Positions 39,601 to 53,645 of a DNA stretch of 64,000 nt are shown here, piece after piece (the stretch's first letter is position 1; every line of letters begins with the position of its first letter). Position numbers and translations under genes: made by a program. This DNA comes from Sisyra terminalis (taxonomy: Eukaryota; Arthropoda; Insecta; Neuroptera; Sisyridae): positions 41,478,001-41,542,000 of the forward strand of contig OY292278.1 in NCBI GenBank assembly GCA_958496175.1. Reading direction: 5' to 3'. Below the pieces are notes generated by a model, which was not told the origin of the DNA, did no database searches, and worked only from the letters and a program-made list of their open reading frames with translations.

Positions 39601-40970
39601 TGTAATAAGTGTTGAGTCAAATCTTTGTTAATTCCTGGATTTGATTCGTTTGAAAAATCTTTACTTTTATTCAAATTATGAAATAAATTGGTATGATACA
39701 AGTGTTTTTCACCGAAATTTTCAGAAAGACTTTGATTGGATTTTAAGCTCAATGGTTTTGGGATAGCTTCGGTCATTTCCATGTCCCCAATATTCAATGA
39801 AGTATTAAAATTTATAGTCTTACTATCTTCTGAAATTTTAATTGGTGCCTCGATAAATTCGGTGAATTCCATGTTGGCATCAGTGGTGGAAGTATTAAAG
39901 TGGATTGTTTTCCTTTTATTCTTTTTATCGCTCATTGGAGCAAAAGATAAATTATCTGCTTGTAACAAAACCTCAGTCATTTCCATAGCTCCTTTGGTCT
40001 GAGAATAATTAAAGTGGATTGTTTTTGTCGAATCTTTGTTGGAGGAATTTAGCAAATTTTCTTTATCAATCAACGATTGATATCTATCGCTTTTTGGGTC
40101 TGTTGCATTCAGTTTTATTGAACTGGCTACGGACGACGGTGTTGAATTTAAAGTGATATCCATATCAGTGTTATCAGTGACGGTACTTTTCATCATGTTT
40201 TCTTTCTTCGTTTTTGCAATTAAAGACTGGATAGAACTAACGATTTCGGGGTCTACTTCAGGAGGTTGATTTTCATCGTTTATAAACTCATTCGAGTGTA
40301 GCATTGAATGCTTAAATCTGCTACTTTCATTCGTGGCTGAACTAATTTCTAATAAACTGGCCATTTTTAAGTCATGAGTTTCTTCCAAGGCAATTTCTCG
40401 AGTCATTTCATTCGGAACGAATGATATACTGTGCGACGGTTCAATTTTAGTGGAGTGCATGAAGTCGCCCAAAAGCGTGTCCCCCATTAGCGAAATGGCA
40501 TTTTTGGAATTTCCAAAAGGATTTGCAACTATACTGTCAACAGCAATAGTCGAACGACGTAAAACCTCTTGTGATAGTTCCCCAGGGTTGGTTGACGAAT
40601 GGAAAAAAACAGAATTCGTTGTAAACTTACTGTGATTATCTTCGGATGAATCGGATCTCGATTCTTCGTAAGTCGAATTCCAAATCGTATTTTGTTCAAC
40701 GTCTGACGTAAATTGTCTGAAAAACCCTTTTTTTTAAGTTCAATCTTTTAAAATAAGTAGACAAACGCTTACTTGATTGTTCTAAATGGGGCGAAGCTAA
40801 CTCGTTTTGTGTCGCCTTCATCTTTTTCCGATGTTAAATCCGACAGAGGAGCTCTTTCTTTCGAAGCTTTTAAAATCTGTAATGGATGCAATATTTTTGC
40901 ATTAGTGACTTAAATTAAAGTAAATACCAAGTTTAGTTACCGAAGTTCTTCGTTTCTTTGCTGAATCCAT
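33634..40970 (-). CDS. Spc105R: Kinetochore scaffold KNL1 (Spc105R), 2047 aa
   Basis: Outer-kinetochore KMN protein that recruits PP1 and Bub1-Bub3 and joins Mis12 to microtubules. Exons: 40970-40941, 40876-40773, 40716-35326, 35263-35109, 34156-33934 and 33874-33634; all are GT-AG, and the sum of 6144 nt is exactly 2048 codons. The N-terminus KKRRTSILKASKERAPLSDL holds the PP1-binding SILK motif and is followed by KRVSFAPF, the RVSF motif; the SILK sequence spans the exon 1/2 junction, which confirms that splice. The giant exon 3 carries about 13-15 MELT-type motifs (ANMEFTEF, GDMEMTEA, TNMDETEM, DSMEVTAI), many preceded by KTIHFN, the TΩ-like element. Exons 4-6 encode ~206 aa that fit the C-terminal RWD region (RRLLPDEWKFFFFKRSIILV ... 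WFIKFCFDISEYIRF). No long coiled coil is obvious before it. Confidence 0.93.
34480..34700. repeat. Dispersed repeat within KNL1 intron 4
   Basis: Shares 'gttgtcataaaaacaataa', 'tgtttagtgtatgt', 'cttttcattaatcatttc' and 'ataattgca' words, in the same order, with 63449-63900. It lies in the intron between KNL1 exons 4 and 5 and is non-coding. The class is unknown. Confidence 0.6.
38105..38540 (-). repeat. Three 141-bp tandem copies inside KNL1
   Basis: The DNA word 'ccgttgtcctttgtttcg' recurs at 141-bp spacing near 38128, 38269 and 38410. At the protein level a 47-residue unit (ETKPLSKSIIFQSSSTNMDE onward, ending RTTDFSETI) is present three times, two of them identical and the third with MDVT for MDET. 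Each unit carries one MELT-like motif, so the duplication adds possible Bub-binding sites. Confidence 0.9.
38950..40010 (-). repeat. Three ~360-bp tandem copies inside KNL1
   Basis: A unit of ~120 residues with two MELT motifs each (TTDANMEFTEF and GDMEMT) repeats three times. The shared DNA word 'tgaattccatgttggcatc' lies near 39146, 39503 and 39863. Copies differ at scattered positions, so this expansion is older than the 141-bp one. Confidence 0.85.
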
Positions 40971-41786
40971 TATCGTTGTAAATCACACATTAATATAATT
41001 AAAAAATATAGAAATTGTATAAAATAAAAACATAAAATTGACAAAGAATTGATGAAATCAAGTTGAAAGAAATCAGTTGGTCGCTTGGTAAGTTTGTTTA
41101 TGGATTTGAAAAGAATTAATAACCGTTAACGACTCCCTAACCCTATTTAGTAAATTAAACATTTAGTTTAACTCATAGAAAATATGACGAAAATAAAATT
41201 GCTTTAAACACCACAATTTTTTTAAATATCTCACCAAAAATACACTATTTTTTAAGACTTAATAATTGTACAAAAGTTTTAAAACTATTTCGTAAATTTC
41301 AGTTTAAATTGAAAAGCGAAACTAGCACTCTCTGGTGAGTAATGAAATGAATCAACTCGGATGCTCATTGGGCTATTGAGACGCCATCAATTCAAAAATT
41401 TGAAGCGGTTAAATTTAATTTGCTTTGTATTTTCAAAGAATTTTACAAATTTTACTTTAATAAAAAAAAAAAAAAATGGATTGGAAATTTAATTCTTGGG
41501 TATCTTAATAAAATTGAACTAAAACAATATGATAACAACATTTTTTGAAGTAGTGGAATTTATTTATTACAATTTTGAGCTGAAAAAATACAGATAATAT
41601 GAGTAAAACAACACAATGAGCAGTAAAACACTTTGATATGACTTCTTATTAGATAATATAAATATGTATCATCTATAAATTACATTATATTAAAAATTTT
41701 GAAGTACGTGCAGTTTTTTTTCTCATATAAAAATTTACAAAAAGGATATATTATCTTTATTGTGAAATCAAGTATAGATTCTTTTA
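40971..41786. other. KNL1 upstream region
   Basis: Should contain the KNL1 promoter and 5' UTR. No gene is seen. A pure A run of about 14 lies near 41462-41475. Confidence 0.5.
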
Positions 41787-42158
41787 TTACTTAAACATAT
41801 AAATATAATCAGGAACAAGAATTATCTGAAAAAAAATTTTAGCGTTAACGAATGGAACATTCCGAGCTTTTTCCGCGGAAAAATTGTTTATGAGTTTGCT
41901 GAAATCCAGTTCCCGATGTAAATCTTTGGTGGACGGTTTTATCCCATCGTGGTTCGAAGCATATTTTTTATTCAAATTGCACTCTCCAGTGCAATTTGGT
42001 ACCATCAAAGCCAAATATATTTTCAATGCAATTTCAAATCTCTTTTCCATTTCAACGTTTGGAAATGTGGCTTGTAATTTTTGATCTTCAAAAATTTGGT
42101 AGTAAAATAGTTCCAGTGATTGGTCTTTTCCATAGTCCTTTTGGTAAAAGTTGATCAA
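41787..42158 (-). pseudogene. hAT transposase C-terminal remnant
   Basis: A 123-codon minus-strand frame resembles the C-terminal dimerisation region of hAT-type transposases of the ZMYM1-like group. It has TFPNVE, then an I/L-K-IYLALMVPNCTGE stretch, which in that family normally continues into the conserved ERSFSKL block, and later RELDFSKLINNFSAEKARNV, the usual last helix. The ERSFSKL block is altered (ECNLNKK here), and a few extra residues follow FPNVE. The rest of the transposase is missing. I read it as a dead fragment. It could in principle have mobilised relatives of the hAT-type MITEs in this window, though no shared end sequence shows this. Confidence 0.55.
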
Positions 42159-42951
42159 ATATCCCCCCCCCCCTTAACAATTGGGATATTCCTTAAAATG
42201 TTGATATCTTTGATACCACCTTTTGATTGCCTGATTAGAGTGAACAAATATAAATCGATGCTTGATAAACTTCTGCTAATATTTAATATAATCATGTTTG
42301 TACAAAGTACTGTAGGTAAAAGTGGTAAAAGTATCAAAGGAATAGTTGATTACTAGTGTTCCCTAGTTTGAAATTTTTTTTTCGAAGTCCATAGTAGGGA
42401 CCCCTATTTCGTAGAGGCTCCGGGGCTGTAGCCCCGGTTACCCTCCCCTAAATCCAGTTCAGCAATATCTATGATTTCGTCATGTATGTACTACAATATA
42501 TATTTTTACTATAATATAAAGCCCAGAATCGATTGTCACACCTACAACGGCTATTTACATCTTTAAACGATGTTTAATGGCTGTTAATGACTTTTTTAAA
42601 CATTTAAAAAACCTTTTTTTAACATTACCTAGGGCTATCATTATCAAGCATCACTATATAGTAACTTAAAACTTATTTAAAGAGTTTATTGATTTTTAAA
42701 CGTGATCTCGGTACTTGTAATAAAGAATTATATACTTACTTGATTGAAAAATGTTTATATTATTATCATAAAATAAATTCTTCCCAAAAATATTTCCAGA
42801 ACACAATGTTATATTATATGTTCTAGTTATACTCATTATACCTTCGGAAAGATTCGGCTTATGATTTTTATATATCGTTTACACCTTTTGTTTGCCATCA
42901 TTTTTAAACATATAACTTATATATTAGTGTTAATTTGTTCTATGTTTTTCA

Positions 42952-43008
<57 letters not shown>

Positions 43009-43494
43009 AAATTTTTAAGTATATTCGTTGTATTCTTTGGATTTTTTTAAACTTCGAGTAAAGAAATTAGACTTAAAGTACGAACCAAATTAACGGATCA
43101 ACATATAAAACATAACATGTTACATATTACTCCTGTTTTTTAGTTGTAAACCCTTGAGTAAATGAATTATCGAAATTATTAAGTCAATGTTGAGATGAGG
43201 AATATATGAATGACAATTTGTAATAATTTAAACAAATTTATTTGTAAGTTAGGTAAAAATCCTAATACAATATAGTTATAATTTTCACGATAGTAATATA
43301 AATATTTTAAAAATGCTTCTTAAATGTATATTTTAGCGACATATAGTAAATACGTGCTTCGTTCTCCTATTTGATAATGTTGGAATGAATTCACAGAAAA
43401 ACAAACAAAAATTGGAGAATGTAAAACAAACGTTGAAATTGAGAATAGAAGACTTTGAGAGCATTTTGCGTTTCTCAAACATTTTTACTATAAG
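42159..43494. other. Intergenic DNA between KNL1 and Sec61 beta
   Basis: A C-run of about 11 occurs near 42163-42173, and a small GC dyad 'ccggggctgtagccccgg' near 42420-42437. Otherwise the DNA is AT-rich with no gene. The right end should hold the Sec61 beta 3' UTR. Confidence 0.5.
42955..43005. repeat. (TA)n microsatellite, ~26 units
   Basis: Uninterrupted TA dinucleotides over ~50 bp. Likely length-polymorphic. Confidence 0.95.
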
Positions 43495-43945
<451 letters not shown>

Positions 43946-44410
43946 TATAAATAAAAATCAACAAAATTAATTAGGAAAAATTCGCTATAAATTTTCAGTG
44001 ATACACAACTAGTTAGAGCACGGAGGTGTATGTTGGAAATTTTAAGAGTTCCAATTAAATATTCGGTGCAACTCCACGTCAACACCAACCAGACGGTTTT
44101 CAAGTTTTGATTTGTAACACGTTCGGATTGAACCGATTTTACACGAACACGTATTCGATTTGTCTTCCAACGTCACCATTTCTTAAGAAACATTCAATCC
44201 TACATTACCGACTCCAGGCAAATTAGTTTATAACATTTATTAACAGATGTCGCGTAAAAAGTACGTCAGATTAGGAAAATGTACTTAATTGTGTGTCATT
44301 TAGTAATGATGTGATAATGTTGTGACTTTTATGGTTTCTTTTGCGTATGAAAAGTTGAATTCAGTAATTCTTTTTGTCTGGTTCAAGTGAATTTTGCAAA
44401 AAAGCTCAGG
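43946..44410. promoter_or_regulatory. Divergent promoter region, Sec61 beta / HD-PTP
   Basis: Start codons are 465 bp apart and the genes are transcribed away from each other, so both promoters must lie here. The segment is less AT-rich than its surroundings. No TATA box is evident. A shared bidirectional promoter is inferred from spacing only. Confidence 0.5.
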
Positions 44411-47400
44411 ATGGAGGCGGTGCCGCGTTTGCCGATGATCAGTTTCGACTTGAAAATCTCAGCCGAACTGAATTCCTTTGCACCAAAACTTAAGCCTGTA
44501 AATTTGTTTAATTTACTCTACAAACAAGTGCTATTATCTCTTTGTTCTTCTTTTTAGTACATAGCTGAGATTTATCATGAAGATCCTGAAAGCTATTCGA
44601 GTGAAATTCGGGCTTTGGAGGCGTTACGGGCATCGGCTGTACGACCGGTTATTGATGTGACAGGATGTCAGACATTAAAACGATACTTTTGTCAGTTACT
44701 TTTTGTTGAGTCACGGTTTCCGATGGGAAAGGGGGATCCTGCCGCAATCACGTTTTCCTGGAGGGATGTCTACGCGAATATGGTTTGCCAAATGGAAGAC
44801 ATTCGGTTTGAAATGGTGGCGATTTTGTACAACATTGGGGCCTTACATACACAACTTGGTGCTACAGATTCACGAACCACTTCGGATGGCATGAAGATGG
44901 CATGCACTCATTTTCAATGCGCTGCTTGGGCATTCCAGGTTTGCCTCGATATATTAGTGTATAACAGTTCCACAGGGAATTGTTTATTATAGTTTCTAAA
45001 GTTTGAAACCTATGTAATCTATATGTCGGTGATAGTAGCTAAAATATTCTTTTCTTTTGATATGTTCTTAAATCTCATTATCCTAAATATAATACTTAAA
45101 CTTGGTAAATAGTGGAGTGCCTAGACGTTTTTACTTCGGACTTTTGCGGTAATAAATGAATTTTAAAAATTCAAAAATAAATGACTTAGTCTTAGTTATA
45201 TTAATAGCATTAGTGAATAAGGATCAAGAAATTTATTTCCTTAAACCATTCCGAGGCAAAGTCAAACAAAAAGTATCTTCTTCAAAAAATCTAGAAAAAT
45301 CTCTTCCGAAATGTAAAGAACATATTATTTTTTTGCTATATCCTTCATTTTGTTGATATATTCGCTTCGATAATTGAATGATTATTAACTTAAAATTGCG
45401 TTCCCAGATATATAATCGAATTGAAATGAACTGATTTTATCTTAACAGCTTATGAAGACTTAAATTTAAACGTGTAGGCAAAATATAGATTTGAATTTAT
45501 TATAATTACTTTAAATAACTTTAATAACTAATAAGAGATAAAATTAAATTTGGAGTAATCTCATTTTTATTATGACTTTTGTTAGTATGGATTCCACACA
45601 TTAAGTGCAAAACCAGTTTACTCGTTAGCTAGTGTGAAATGCACATTATCGTACTTTGAACTGTTGATATGAAATAAAATAGTAAAAGCTTGAAGTCCAA
45701 AATGTGAACGAGAGAATAGCAGGTATAAATATTTTATGCAGGAATTTGGAACCAGTTTGAGGTATTTATTATTTCTCAATTATAATTACATTAACACCTG
45801 TTTCCGAATCCATTAGTGACACTTTTGAATCAATCTTTTTCTCACATTTTGACCTTCAAGCTTTAACTATGTTATTTCATATCATCAGTCGAGACCAGGT
45901 AGAAATTCTTTGCAATTTTAACACCAGCTTGGAATTTATCAAGTTTCGGTCACAATGTTGATCATTATGGTACAAAGGTCGATAATTTAAACGTAAACTT
46001 CTGCCTACCTGCATTCTTTCGTACGATTAAAGAACAGGTTTATCGATTTCGATAATATTTTGTTTTCAGGTACATCTTAGTATTTCACAAAAAAAATAGT
46101 ATAAAGGTCACGAATAAGTCTAATCTAAATAGTTGTACCAATATTTTATTTTGGTTTTACTTTTGGTTCAAATTTAAAGACAGCTTTACTGATTTGATAG
46201 AAAATTTGTTATTAAGTTCAACTAATTTTTCTTGAGAAGCTTGTTTACGTTTAATTATTAATAATAAAAGAAGCATTCTGACGAAGACCGATTAAAATAA
46301 ATAAACGAGCATCCAATACAAATCACAATAGAATACATACGATTCAAAAATTATGAACTTGAATTATGAGGGTTTATTTTTCCGAAAGAAAAATTACAAT
46401 AACGTTTATTAATTTTTTAGTACCTTCGTGAAAATTTTCCTCAACCCCCCGGCGTCGACTTGGCTCCCGAAGTAATGTTATTTCTACAGGAAATATGCCT
46501 TGCTCAAGCTCAAGAATGTATACTGGAGAAAAGCATGTTAGATAATAGAAAAGCCACAATTATTGGTAAGTTTTCCTTATAAAAGTACCCTTTAATTTTT
46601 TTTTATATTCTCCCATTTTTTTTAGCTAAACTTGCTGTTAAAGTCGTCGATTATTATAACGAAGCCCTAAGTACTTTGTTAGCTGGTAATGATGAGGCGA
46701 CAGTGGGTGACATAATAGGAAATCGTCTATCGAAAGAATGGAGCAAATATTTATCGTTTAAAGTCGCTTATCATACGTCAATTTCGTTTTTATATTTGGG
46801 CCAACAAGCCGAAGAACAGCAAAAAATGGGTGAACGAGTCGCTTTTTATAATGCCGCCAGCCAATCGTTAGAGAATGCTAGGAAATTAGTTAAAAATTTA
46901 GATAAATCTTCGGTAAAATAACATTTAATTAATTTAGTGTAAAAAGTAAGAAAGGTTTTTTTAGCTTTATGAAGAAGCGATCACGTTTACAACAGATGTG
47001 GTGGAAGGAAAACGTAAAGCTGCTACCAATGAAAATGAATTCATTTATCATGAAGAAGTTCCTGATCGTAATCTTCTTCAAATGGTGCAAGGCGTTTCCT
47101 TAGTTCGGGGAATTCCTTTTAGTTTTGATGACGTTGAAGTGTCCGGTCCTGATATTTTTGCACGATTAATTCCAATTCAGGCGCACGAAGCATCTTCGAT
47201 TTATAGTGAAGAAAAAGCCGAACTTCTTCGCACTGTTGTATCACACGTCGAAGAAAAAGACGTCCAACTGTTTTCCTATTTGACTTCAGTTCAAACCGAA
47301 CCGATTCAACAAGCTGCCAAAATTCTGCTTGAAGGTGTCGTCATGACGGATCTTCCTCAAGAGTTGGTCGATCGAGCAGCTGCTCTTCAAGCTCGACCTG

Positions 47401-50400
47401 ATGCCATTAAGGATTTGGTTCAAGTTATGGCAACTTTAGCAAATATTTACCATGACGTTGAGTCTATGCTAGAGGAAATCCAATCTCTTTTAAAAGTAAC
47501 ATTTAAATCCATTTTTTTATGGTTTTTGTTGTTATTTGTATTTTTTTTTAATAGGAAGAAGAACAACGAGAGAAAGAATATCAGTCTGCAGTGGGAGTTC
47601 GTCCTCCAAGTAATGTTTCAACAGAACTTCGACGAGAAGCAGCCAAATATCAAGAAGCTCATGTGAAGGCTTCTGAATCTAATCAAACTTTGCATCGAGC
47701 TATGACTTTACATGTGGCTAATTTAAAATTGCTAGCCCTACCTTTGGATGAATTGCGGCAACATATACCAATATTGAAACTTCCTGATCGTAATTTGAAC
47801 TTTCTTTTATATTAAATTGATAATCGGTTGTAATATTTGTATTTAATTTTAGCTACGATTGATATTGACGGTGTTAAAGAACTAAATAATTTGGTTTCGA
47901 AAATTGATGAGATGCGAAAACAACGTGCGATGCTTGTAACCCAATTACGTGAATCTGTAATGAAAGATGATGTAACTGAAAAAATTGTTACCAAACTTGG
48001 AGATGATGGTCTGGAAGAGTGGTTTGACAAGGAAATGGAGAAGCACCAAACTCATGTATGTTCTCTTTTTGTTGTTTGAATATATCAATTGCAAAGGGGT
48101 TTAATACCCAAAGAAAATTGAAGATAATGAATTGCATTAATATATAAAATGATATGGCCTATCTCCAAATTGTAATTTAAAACCTCAGTTTTTGGTTTAA
48201 TTTAAGGGCACACTAGTGCTCTCCCGCTAAGGCGACCCAAAATAAATCAGAATCTTACATATTTTGTTACATTTTTATTTTTTTAAACTATGTTCCACCA
48301 GTAAAACCATTTTGAAACTTTAACATGTGCTAGCTAACTAATTAACATATAAGATATTTTTTTTGGGTAGGGGTCATTTTGAGGATTCGTATAAAAAACC
48401 ACCCCAAAAAAATATACTTCTCGTTTTTTACAGTTTCTTATAGTGCAAAAATTCTCAAAAAAATATATTACTATAAGTTTATTAATAGTCATGTATAGTT
48501 TCAATTTTATGAAAATATCTTCACTAGATACTGAGAAAAAAATATTTACGTTAGGGGTTGTCATCTACATTATTTCCTAACTATCAGGGTTAGGGGTTTG
48601 AGTTTAAGTGTATGGCTATCTTAGATCAAAAACAAGGTAAGATCCCTTCATTAGACGCGAGTGAAGTTTCCAAATGCTTACATAATCGTGTGGAGTATCA
48701 TTAGATTTGAAATTAATCCCTTGTTTTTTTTTTGCACAGGTGAAATTGATCGAACAAAATTTAGTAGCCCAGGATAACATTTTACAAGCAATGACGGAGG
48801 CATATGCTCGACATAGTGAAACTCGTAAACGACTTCACGATTTTTTCAAACATAGAGATACCACCATTTACGCCTTATCGTCATCTTACGACGCCTACGA
48901 TAATCTCTTGGACAAAGCTAACAAAGGCATAGAATTTTACCGAAAACTTGAAACCAATGTTTCGAAACTTCTACAACGTGTAAAAAGTACTTGTAAAGTC
49001 CAAGACGAAGAACGAGAGTCAATTTTAGCCAAAAACAGACCTCCATCGGTCGAGGCTCCTGTTCCATCTTCTGGGCCAAAATTGAAAGACTATTTAGCTA
49101 ATATGAAACGAGACAATACTACAACAGCATCGTATTATACTCCGAACGTTTATGTTCCACCAGTGACGGCGGCTACGGAAATTCCACCTCCAGTTATTGT
49201 ACCATCTGTACGGCCAGCTCCTGTCGGTTCCGAAGGAACCGGGGAAGTTTGTGCGGGTGTTTATCCAAAATCGAATTTCAATGATAAAACCTCCGCTTAT
49301 CAACGAATGAATTATTACAACGATCCGAATAACACCACAACGGTTTATCCAATGTCACAAAATATTCCAAATTATAACGTTTACAGTGACCCAAGTGGGG
49401 GGTATGATCCTAATTTATATGCATATAATTACTACGGGCAACCCCAAACAACTAATGTAACTGCAACAACTACAATATCTTCATCGACTACCGAAAAAAG
49501 TTTGGAAGAACGTATGGCTTTACTAATGAAAAAAGACACGCCTAATACAAATCTTCCAAGCAATTCTTCTGGGGCTTATAGTGATTATAGTACACCAAAT
49601 ATGCCGTATATTAATGCTTCATATTCTGGGTATCAAGCCCAAAATTATGGTTATCAAACTGGAACAGATCAAATGCAACCATCACCAACGCCAGTGCAAG
49701 CACAACCACCGGTTGTGCAATCTCAACCGCCAGTTGTGCAACCTCAACTTCCAGTTTCGCAAACCCAACATCTACCTTCACAAGCTCAGGCAATGGCTGC
49801 GCAAGCGCAGCCATCTCAACAAGTAACACCAACCCATTCACAAACTCCTTCAACACAAGCACAAACCTCTCAGATTCCTTCTAATTACACCAGTTATTAT
49901 CCATCACATTACCAAAACTATCCGACGGCAGTGACACCTGGAGGAACTCCAGCAGTTGGTAATTATATGACATATCCAACCGCAGGAACACCTCAATATG
50001 GAACCCAAGCAAATGTTCAGTATTATGATTCCAATGCCACCCTAACAAACACCACACCTTCCTCTTCATTACAATATTCTCCCTATTACAATACAATGCC
50101 CCAATACAATTCTTATTCTTATCCAAATTCGACATCTCAACCATCTACGATGACTACAACAGTTTCTACAACACAAAACTCACAGTATTCTCAATATACA
50201 ACAGCCACAGCGACGACAGCTACGACAACTGTTTCCTATCCGGCTGCTTACAACCAAAATTCTAATTATCCTTCAGGATATTATCAGTACGGATACACCA
50301 GTCATCCTGGATATAGCTTTGATGTTACCACTGGCCAGTATCAATACACTAGTGGATACCAAAACGCTGGATATTCCGTTTCGAATGTTACGACAGATCC

Positions 50401-53400
50401 CAACATTTCCGCCCAAACTCCCACACAATACACAAATGCAGGGAATTATGTAACGACACAAATGACATCCCAACAATATTCACAGATGCAACAGGGCGAA
50501 CCTGTGATGCCAGGAGCATATGACACAACTAACGGATATTATTACATGACTCAATATGGAGCAGCCTATCCAAATGTGGATAACACCCTACAAAATCCGA
50601 TGACATATATGAATGCATCGAACACAGCCGATACGAATATGACCCAAAGCCAAAACCAAAACCAATCAATGACTTCCCAAACAATGCCGGTTCAAAGCAA
50701 TCAAAACCCCATCACCAATTCTCAACCAACTCAAGTTTCTGCACCACAATCCAACATTGACTTATTAGCGGATATCGACTTTAATATCCCACACGAACCG
50801 TTAATTCCACAAAATGAATCATTCAAAGTCATCGAAAAGGAAGAGGAGAAAAAAATTCCCAGTCCTGTGCCATCCCAGATAATCGTTCGGGAAAAAGAAG
50901 AAGAGAAATCGAAACCTTCCGTAATGCCAGTGAGTAATGAAAGTTTGACGTCAATGGTGCGAAAGCAGTCGCAAACGAATATTGTAAAAAAAGATCCATT
51001 GGATGATGCGGAAATTTTGACGCAGTTCACTCAAGAAGTTGAGAAGTTCGAAAAATTTGTTGATGGTTTGACTAGTAAAACATTAAATGGACCTACACCG
51101 TTGGAACTGAAATGGAAGGAGTTGCAAGATGTTCAAGACAAGGAGGCGCAAGGATTGAAAATTTCTGTAGCCCGATGTTATCCGATGAAAAATAGATTTG
51201 CTGACGTATTGCCTTATGATCATTCCCGTGTGGAACTTCAAACAGCCAAGGATGACTACATCAATGCCTCCCATATTCAGGTTAGTATATAGATGTATTC
51301 TATTGAATCCCTTTAAAGCAGTGATTCCCAACGGGGACGATATCGTTTCCCTGTAAGAATTGGAAATTTCTAAAAAGGGGCAGAGGCAGTTTAGATAAAA
51401 TAAGGAGGAGAAAGAACTTTAATTGTTTTATTTCTGCCTCTTTCCTTTTTTAGGATATTTTTTAAGTAAATTATTAATTACTAAAGGGGTAGGATTTCTT
51501 TCTCTTGTAAATGGGGTCAAGAGAAGATTCAGGTTTTTTTTTATGGGGGGGAGGGTACAATACCATCTTTCATTTGCAAGTGCGTGAAAGGGATCACGAA
51601 AAAAATTCGCAATTCCAGCCAGAAATAGACTAGAGTTTCACTAATGTTCTTTCTATTTTATTCATATATTTTCACAACTTTAATAATTTGATTTGCCTCT
51701 AAGTATGTACTGTTATGGAAACTCCACAGTACACAAAAATACCCTGGGGGGCACGTGCCCGCGTGTCCCCCCTAAATCCGCCCTTGAATGGGGTGATGGT
51801 TTTTAAAAGGTTGGGAAGCTAGCTTTAAAGGGTAATTATGATATAATTTAAGCCGATTTTTTTTGAAATTGTGGTACAGATTGTTTTGTTTTTATTATAG
51901 AAGTAGAAGGGACATGCATCTAGAACTTACGGGACTCCAAAATGACGACATATTCATATGTTATATAATTTGTTGTTTTTAAAGTTATACTTCTTTAGCA
52001 GTGTTAAGAATAAACTAATCAGACTAAATTTTGTGCCAGTGTACCTTTCTTAGCAGTGGATTGAAAACATATTTTTAATTATACCAAAGAAGTATAACTT
52101 CTACTCCAATGTACTCAAGTGGTCCCACTATGACTTATGACTTGACATAGACGTATTTCTTAAAAAGTATTTACTTTTGGTTGGCGTTTTGGAACAATTA
52201 TTGCACCCTTAAATTTTATTTCTATTTTCAATAATGAACTTTATTAAATATCCGATTGGATTCTTATAAATGACAATATTTTTCACGATCTAATAAACTA
52301 TACCAAATTTACTTTTGGTAATCTTCTCGTTTATGCTACAATTTCGTAAGAATTCGGCTTACTTCATAATTCCCAAGGGAAGATTAGTTAAGATAGAGAC
52401 CAGAGAAATAATTGCAAAAACTGATATATTTTTTTTTTCAGAATGTTACTCCGCATTCAATACATTTTATTTTAACGCAAGCTCCCCTTCCCGTTACGTC
52501 CCTCGAGTTTTGGACTATGATTTGTGAACAACAAACGGAAACTATTGTGTGCTTATTAAATGATTCCGAAGTAAGTTTTTCTTTTTACAATTGAAAAGAT
52601 AATGTTTTTTTTTTTTAAATTTAATTTTACATTTTAGATAACAGAGTTCTATTGGCCCAGAGAAAAAGGACAAGACTTAGTATTTGGTAATATGCGTTTG
52701 AGTTTGGTCAACGTTAATGTAAAACAATTTTGGATTGAACGAACTATTGGGATAAATACACCAGAATCCCGAACAGGAACACGCTATGTGATGCATTTAC
52801 AGTTTACAGCATGGCCTGGAACGTAAGATTTAATTTTGAACTTAGAACTGAGATTATCCAGAGAAAAAATGCTAAAGTCTGTTGAATTGGTTTTTTATTG
52901 AATCTATGACGAACGGATGAATAAATCAACGAATTTTTTCAACAACTTTTTTCCTGTGGATAATCCCAGTACGTGTGACATTTTTGTGATTAATTATATG
53001 CTTTATGTTTTAGATCATTTCCAACATCACCAGGTCCATTCATAGCATTTGTTGGAGAAATAATCAATTTTCATAGTCATCAACGATCAGTCGATCATCC
53101 GGTAGTCGTACACTGCGACGGGGGTGTCGGACGTAGTGGACTTGTGTGTCTTTTGGCTACCTATCTAACCCAACCAGTACCTCTTCCTGATGTCGTCAAA
53201 ATAGTTTCCCGAATATCATATTGTCGTAAGCAATCGATCAGAGATCGGGAACACCTCCGTTTTGCCTACCAGTCAATTTTATACCACGCTCAAGACTTAC
53301 TAATGAAACGTGGAGTTTTAACATCACGTTCCACCTTTGACGATTCCCTTAAATCCAACAAACACACCCGACATCCATCACAAGACTTACTTCTAACAGG

Positions 53401-53645
53401 AACATTCGGTGGATCAAACAGCAACATTTCACAAAGCAGTTCTGACCGTAAATTAAACATTTTTACCAAAAAAATTATCACTAACTCACATTTTTTTCTT
53501 TCCAGGACCTAATTCAAGCATTGGCCATTCTGATTCAAAAGATTCGTTAAACTTAAACCCTCAAGAAAGTGGAACCAAAGTTCAAAATCAAGACGAAAAA
53601 GATCCTCTAAGTTCGTTGGATCCACTTTGGAAATTGAAGAAGTGA
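44411..53645 (+). CDS. mop: HD-PTP / PTPN23 (Drosophila myopic), 1765 aa
   Basis: ESCRT-associated scaffold that sorts ubiquitinated receptors at endosomes. Twelve exons: 44411-44497, 44558-44938, 46421-46565, 46626-46912, 46965-47495, 47555-47789, 47853-48055, 48740-51280, 52442-52570, 52638-52822, 53014-53447 and 53506-53645; all phases agree. The N-terminal BRO1 domain (~1-360) begins MEAVPRLPMISFDLK and includes FSWRDVYANMVCQMEDIRFE. The ALIX-type V domain follows (~360-760; EEVPDRNLLQMVQGVSLVRG). Next is a ~580-residue linker rich in Tyr, Gln, Pro, Ser and Thr, typical of the family, then a PTP domain (~1395-1660; CYPMKNRFADVLPYDHSRV). The P-loop is HCDGGVGRSG with Cys at about residue 1609, and the WPD loop reads WPGT. 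The catalytic Asp is absent, so activity is doubtful. Intron 2 carries an ~0.9-kb repeat and intron 8 a hAT-type MITE. Confidence 0.95.
45335..46226. repeat. Dispersed ~0.9-kb repeat, copy 2 (inverted)
   Basis: Reverse-complement relative of 20047-20945, lying inside intron 2 of HD-PTP. Both copies start and stop in different surroundings, which marks the boundaries as element ends rather than a segmental duplication. Confidence 0.7.
51518..51786. mobile_element. hAT-type MITE, family A, copy 1 (269 bp)
   Basis: In HD-PTP intron 8. Ends are CAAGAGAAGATTCAGG and, reverse-complemented, CAAGGGCGGATTTAGG. It is flanked by perfect 8-bp direct repeats AATGGGGT (51510-51517 and 51787-51794). The interior is nearly the same as the copy at 55909-56196, including 'gggatcacgaaaaaaattcg' and 'atgtactgttatggaaact'. 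There is no coding capacity. Confidence 0.9.
51982..52101. repeat. Small foldback repeat (~120 bp)
   Basis: Inverted ends AGTTATACTTCTTT (left) and AAAGAAGTATAACT (right) enclose ~90 bp within HD-PTP intron 8. It could be a very small MITE; the superfamily is not clear. Confidence 0.55.
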